This document shows positions 59,823 through 64,000 of a stretch of DNA of 64,000 bases, in pieces. The DNA lies in NCBI GenBank assembly GCA_037176885.1, contig JAWWNJ010000010.1:1426001-1490000 (forward strand), read 5' to 3'. The position numbers and the translations under genes are program-made. The stretch's first letter is position 1; the number at the start of each line of letters is the position of its first letter. Source of the stretch: Favolaschia claudopus. Taxonomy: Eukaryota > Basidiomycota > Agaricomycetes > Agaricales > Mycenaceae. The notes under the pieces are model-generated. The model was given only the letters and a program-made list of their open reading frames with translations. It had not been told where the DNA came from and searched no databases.

Positions 59823-61195
59823 ATGCCTTCCCTCCCCTCCTCCTCGCCCTCTGTTCCCTTCGCTCTCGTCGTCGCCGTTATGGCGTTCGGCACATTGTCT
59901 TTTGTCGGCGGTGGGGTGTACCTGGTGGGGGTGTTTCTGTGCAAGCTATGGAAGACGCGATGCGCACTTGCGGACGACGATGAGGTACGTCAATTGTAAA
60001 TTCAATTTGTCCGACGCGGTTCTCATGAACATCTTTTCACGCGCAGGAGGCGAAAGTCGAGAGAATCTATTCTTCAAGAAGAGTAGAGGTCAAGCCTGTC
60101 GCAGAGGTAGTCTTAATTCCTCTGTACCTCCTTTCTCTCTCTGACCTAGACCTTGGAGAAAAAGGGCACCGTAGTGGACGCAACCCTAGAAAAAATCATT
60201 GTTGAACAACCAGAGGTAATTTCTTTCTATATTTCTGCCTTGAACTTCTTTGCTTATGTCGGATCTTTCAAGGGGCTGGCGCCAGAGAAGAAGTTCATAG
60301 TGAGTCCTCATCATCTTACGCAACACGGCCAATTTACGAGTGCCGCAGTCATCGTCCCGCGCCCTCCTTGAATATCTGGAGTCTACCGCGCCGATGGGAG
60401 CTCCTTCACCAACGATTCGCCGAACGAATAGATTCATTCCGGCCTTCGATATGCGTACTATCTCAGAGGAGGTACGTGCATCTACCTCATTCGATCTTCA
60501 TCTCTAAATCATCCAAATTACTAGGAAGAAGATGTTTCCACAAACAACCTGAGCGCCGTACTGGCACCCTCTGTCTCTGAGCAGCCCGTCGAATCTGCCG
60601 TTTCTCGCGCAGCGCCAAAGCTATGTTCAATTGCGGAGGAGGAGGAGGTATGGGCATTTCCCCCCTATCCTATTTTTTCTCAGCTGACCTGTCCCGATTC
60701 TCAGGAGGACGTTGACGACGGCCTCCCCACCACTCAACCTGCAGCCAACTCTGAAGAAGTATACGTCAAGTCGGACGAGATGCCCACGACATATGCACCA
60801 CTTCAACTCGGCGCAATAATGGAAGAAGACGAGGTACGCCCATCTTTAATACCATTCTATAATGCTTGTTCTCATTGTCTGTATCAAGGAGGAGGAAGAT
60901 GTGCCCTCACGAGCTGTTCTTGCGGTCCGTCGATTTCATATCCACCCGCATTACATCGCGCTGATTCTTCCATATACAGCCCGTCAACACCCACCACAGC
61001 GTCATTGAGCGCTCCAACTCTGACTTTGCGGACCGTATGTTTGACTCTCGAAGGCCCAGCACTTCATTCAAGCCGAGCTTCACGGCTGGCTACACATACG
61101 GACGGTCGAGGGCGGGAAAAACGACGCTGAGGGGCGCGGAGAAGGAGAATGCGACGCCTGGAGAGTGGGTCAGGCCATCCAGGCGGATGAGCTGA
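59823..61195 (+). pseudogene. Membrane protein of unknown function, copy 2 (frameshifted)
   Basis: Inverted second copy of the gene at 45535-46947. Exons by comparison: 59823-59984, 60047-60106, 60159-60215, 60273-60299, 60349-60471, 60525-60647, 60705-60833 and 60889 onward. The head MPSLPSSSPSVPFALVV and the motif GLAPEKKFI are unchanged, but the membrane helix and tail differ at many residues. Exons 6 and 7 are shorter by 36 and 6 bases, in frame. In the last exon one extra base near 60965-60980 shifts the frame and brings a stop at 61006-61008, while the rest of the old frame up to 61195 is still recognisable. A shortened protein of about 267 residues could still be made, so pseudogene is a cautious label. 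Confidence 0.65.
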
Positions 61196-61458
61196 TTGCA
61201 CGGAAGAGATTATGAATATACCCCCTATGATATACCTCCCCTATGCCCTATGCTTTATGCCAATTTTCCTCTTGCTTCATTTCCATGGGCTGAACATATA
61301 AGAAATCATTGTGAGCATGCCTTTATGGCACAAAACCTGCCTATAGCTTTCGAGTATTGTCACTCAACAAAACACGAACAGCAAGCAGGGAAAAAATTGA
61401 GCTAACTACTATTGCACATACTTGTACTAGTGTCCAACATTCAACAAAGGGGCCTGCT

Positions 61459-62759
61459 TTACTTGAACCTAAACGCCGGATTCCTCTGATCAAGAAAAGC
61501 CCATATCGCCTCCCTCTTCCACCCGTTCTCCTTCCACGTATCCAAAACCGCCGGATACGGCCTTACGAACGGCCCTATCGACTCATCGTGCGCCAAAATC
61601 ACCAGTACATCCCCATTCGCGTCAAATTCACCCAACTTCCGAATTGACTCGTTCGCCGCGGTGGGGTCTTCGAAGTACCCTTTTTCGGCGATGGAGAGGA
61701 GGGGCGTGGTGCGTGAGGGCAGGTCGAACTGCGGCTGGAATTCTGGGCCGGGTTTGTGGACGTGCGTTGCAGAGATGGAGAGGCGAGTGGCGGCGAGGAG
61801 TTCGCCTGGGCAGGGGACGTTGCGGTGGAGGGCGGATGTGGGGCGAAGGACGCCTGCGTGGTGGCAGGCGTCTGCACCCATTAGGATGAACGAGGTAGGG
61901 GTGACGCGCGCGAGGCCGCAGACGTGCCCGGTTTGGTGCTATGAGAGTCCTCAGTAGTGCATGCGCGACTAAAAATGCATACTCACCCCGGGACGTCAAG
62001 AATGTAGAAAGAACCATCTGCAAACAGGTCGAAAGCTTTGAAGCCTCCAACTGTAAGAGAGGAACCAGGGGTGTCGAAGTCGATGGGGATGAGCTTCGAC
62101 CACTACAATTCATTCAGGAATGGTAAGAAGGGTTTCGGTTCATTGAGACGTACGCTAGGTCGCTGGGAAGCAGCGAGCTCCATGGATTTGTCTCGTAAGT
62201 CTCGGTCTTCATATTCTTGCTGAACATCAGCGTTGTCGAAGGAGGGAATTTCGACATGTCGCCTGTTACTCTTGGTCAACACACATGCTCTTGGAACACG
62301 GGCGATTGAACTGACCAGTGTGATCGGCATGCGAATGGCTGTAAATAAAATTCCAGTGTGTCAGATAGAGTTCTCTGCAGAAGCATGAACTGAACTTGAC
62401 CTCCAAATCACCGAACTGATAGAAGCCAAGTCGACTCCGTCGTCGGCAAGTTGCTCGACAATGTCTTTACTGACGGGCAATATATTGGCGCCAGATCTGA
62501 CTGCTTCCCTCATGAAGGGAGCTCCGTTTTCGCCCAAATCTTTGCGCGGACCGAGATCGAAGAGGACCTTCTTGCCTGAGGGTACATGCTCCACGAGAAA
62601 TGCATAGACAGGACATGTCGTGTTTTCATAACCAGCTGGGACAGGAGACAAGAAATTCGCCGCAGCAGCTATGACTTTCTTGGGATCGTCGACGATGTCG
62701 AATATCTTGACCGTCACGGTAGACGAAGAGGCTGGGATGTTGAGATCCTGAAACGACAT
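61459..62759 (-). CDS. Metallo-beta-lactamase-fold hydrolase, lactonase type
   Basis: Zinc hydrolase resembling bacterial AttM/AiiA N-acyl-homoserine lactonases, about 363 residues; exons 62759-62401, 62338-62316, 62262-62150, 62102-61987 and 61938-61459. The N-terminal part has PVYAFLVEHVPSGKKVLFDL, the first metal motif is HSHADHTGD, and a second histidine region reads GHQTGHVCGLARV. ILAHDESIGP near the end could give another ligand (Asp/His). The HxHxDH motif sits on a separate 23-nt exon. Exon 4 ends with two bases of a codon while exon 5 starts a codon, so one G seems to be missing in the CCCC/GGGG run at 61986-61989. The splice site after exon 3 (GTCTCA) is weak. No signal peptide. Substrate could be a lactone; unproven. 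Confidence 0.82.
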
Positions 62760-62771
62760 GGTGCGCAAGGG

Positions 62772-62836
62772 CTACAAGGGCAATGTGTGAGACACTGAGT
62801 ACCACAAATAGACCAATATGACGCCCGCCCACTTAC
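62772..62836 (-). other. Putative 5'UTR intron of the lactonase-like gene
   Basis: On the minus strand CAG|GTAAGT at 62837/62836 and CTTGTAG at 62772 frame a 65-bp segment with intron-like composition, 12 bases before the ATG. A leader intron is the simplest reading. Confidence 0.55.
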
Positions 62837-62893
62837 CTGAGTCGCTGAAGGTCGTTGAGTAAAGTCGGGATGCGCTTCATCTTGGCTTCATCC

Positions 62894-62901
62894 CTTTTAT
62901 A
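62894..62901 (-). promoter_or_regulatory. TATA box of the lactonase-like gene
   Basis: TATAAAAG on the minus strand, about 57 bp upstream of the putative leader-intron donor, a good match to consensus. Confidence 0.5.
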
Positions 62902-64000
62902 TGTCTGTTCATACACTCGCGCCGTCGATGTGCGTTGCAAGTGGCTGACTGAAGTGCTGACTAGCGTTGACCCGACGCTGACTGATACACAAAAATTGAA
63001 AAGTCTACGCTGACGGTGTTCGGTTATTCGGTTGGCGTCATTGAGCCGCGGCGGGGGGTTGCGCGGTTGCGGTTGAGGGTGTGATGCGCATCAAATCACC
63101 AACGCATCAAGGCCGAAACTCGGAAAGGCGGGTAGCAATGGGGCAAATCCTTTCCAACACTTTCCAACACAAAATCAGAAAAATTGGGCTCCGTCAAGCT
63201 CTCCTCCTGCGTATCTATCTCTCCTCGTCAGGATGTTTCTAAAATCACAAAGCGCTCAGTTTCAAACTGCTCGAGCAGCAGCTCGACCCGCACAGGTCAC
63301 CACACCGAAATCCAGCGAGCGACTTGCGCTCACGGAGACTCGTCGCAGAGAGAAAAAACATGGTGGAGCACCGCTGATCGAGAACTGTCGCATCCTATCA
63401 CTTGCAGCGATTATGGTCGATAACCATTACAGGACATTGAAAATAACGCAACGGCGACCCGCCCAGCGTCTCCAATGAGGATCCAAGGACGTCGAAGGTC
63501 GTAACATGCAGCTGGTAGTAGAACATTAACAAATCGAGTCCATTAATGAACTGCACTCAAGAAAAGAAAAGGTAGACTTGGATCTCCTTTTCCCATTGTA
63601 ATATAGGCTGTGAGCCACCGAGCCCTGGAGTTAAAGACTGGAAAAGCCTGAGAATTTTCAGAAGAAAACTCCTTGAGCTTCGAAGTGCTCGGAGGACGAG
63701 AAGTATGACTCGGAGCGTCGTGTGAACGACGGCAGCCATTTGAGCGCGGGGGGCAGTCGGTTCATTGTAGTTGGATGCCACATCGTCGTCCACCCTCACT
63801 TTCCGACTTGACGTCTCCAATGACCACGATTGGTTCGAGATTGTCAAAAAAAATTCAAATTTGTAGCTCTGAGTCGAATGATGTCCAGTGGATCTGGCTT
63901 CTGCCTCTGAGTTGCTATGCAGCGCACTGTGACGAGACCAGTAGCGTGGACACGCCATCGAACGCCGTACCAACGACTTTTTCCCCCGCCGATATTGAAC
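62902..64000. other. Right end of window without recognisable gene
   Basis: 1.1 kb with short overlapping ORFs on both strands (63184-63423 and 63233-63478 plus; 63557-63973 minus). The minus one has a hydrophobic/basic stretch but lacks a convincing ATG context or family motif. An unfinished gene may continue beyond the window. Confidence 0.4.

Larger units (their letters stand above)
59441..61297. repeat. Inverted duplication, arm 2
   Basis: Reverse-complement partner of 45439-47327. From the palindrome at 59478 into the next 95 bp I count two mismatches to arm 1, and the stretch from the GAAAGTCGATAATTTG block at about 59687 to 59788 appears identical. The coding part and its introns differ more, with indels. 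Confidence 0.9.

Noticed and set aside
45439..61297. Composite transposon interpretation of the inverted repeat
   Set aside because: The arms carry no transposase or integrase, and no target-site duplication was visible at the outer ends.
63557..63973. Minus-strand ORF of 138 codons at the right end
   Set aside because: Its first codon is not ATG and the composition is not gene-like; no motif supports it.
1..64000. tRNA, rRNA and CRISPR content
   Set aside because: I looked for TTCGANNC arms with matching stems and for spaced direct repeats and found none that hold up; the few TTCGAATC strings lie in exons or introns.

Overview
The window looks like nuclear DNA of a mushroom-forming basidiomycete (Agaricomycetes). 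The genes are dense and broken by many introns of about 45-65 bp with GT-AG ends. The families are typical of that group: F-box proteins, DUF6534 membrane proteins, cytochromes P450, a CBM1-tagged GH62 and secreted peroxidases. I found no tRNA, rRNA, CRISPR array, bacterial operon or intact transposon. Exon models were built by hand by joining conserved reading frames; no search was run.

Layout. 1-13.8 kb is an accessory stretch: the 3' end of a P450 (19-897), an F-box/LRR-like gene (1503-3800), gene-poor DNA with decayed coding traces (3.8-6.2 kb), DUF6534 copy A (6202-7681, minus), 3 kb without a recognisable gene, and a complete P450 (10695-12925, minus). 13.8-32.1 kb holds a second F-box-like gene, then on the minus strand MLH1, a mitochondrial ornithine-type carrier and an acyl-CoA synthetase. 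On the plus strand follow a GH16-like secreted protein, a histidine acid phosphatase and DUF6534 copy B, then a small XPA_C-like protein on minus. 32.7-45.2 kb is a housekeeping block: ENP2 (ribosome biogenesis) divergent from PDS5 (cohesion), a small unknown gene, and NAA15 (NatA subunit).

45.4-61.3 kb is the most unusual part. Two copies of a segment of about 1.9 kb (45439-47327 and 59441-61297) lie in opposite orientation, about 12 kb apart. Each carries one copy of an uncharacterised single-pass membrane protein gene. Between them are a secreted heme peroxidase, an NF-X1/FAP1-type zinc-finger protein, a GH62 arabinofuranosidase with a CBM1, and a GH20 hexosaminidase. The arms share an almost unchanged upstream region with a TATA box and an 18-bp palindrome, while the coding parts have drifted and the second copy has a frameshift. 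Just outside lies a metallo-beta-lactamase of the lactonase type (61459-62759, minus).

RNA processing is the second theme. The acyl-CoA synthetase has one GC-AG and one AT-AC intron, GH20 needs a GT-GG intron, GH16 has a GC-AG intron, and exons of 8, 10, 12 and 13 nt are needed to restore conserved motifs. Four places in three conserved genes (PDS5 twice, GH20, the lactonase) are out of frame by exactly one missing base. Assembly error and real mutation cannot be told apart here.
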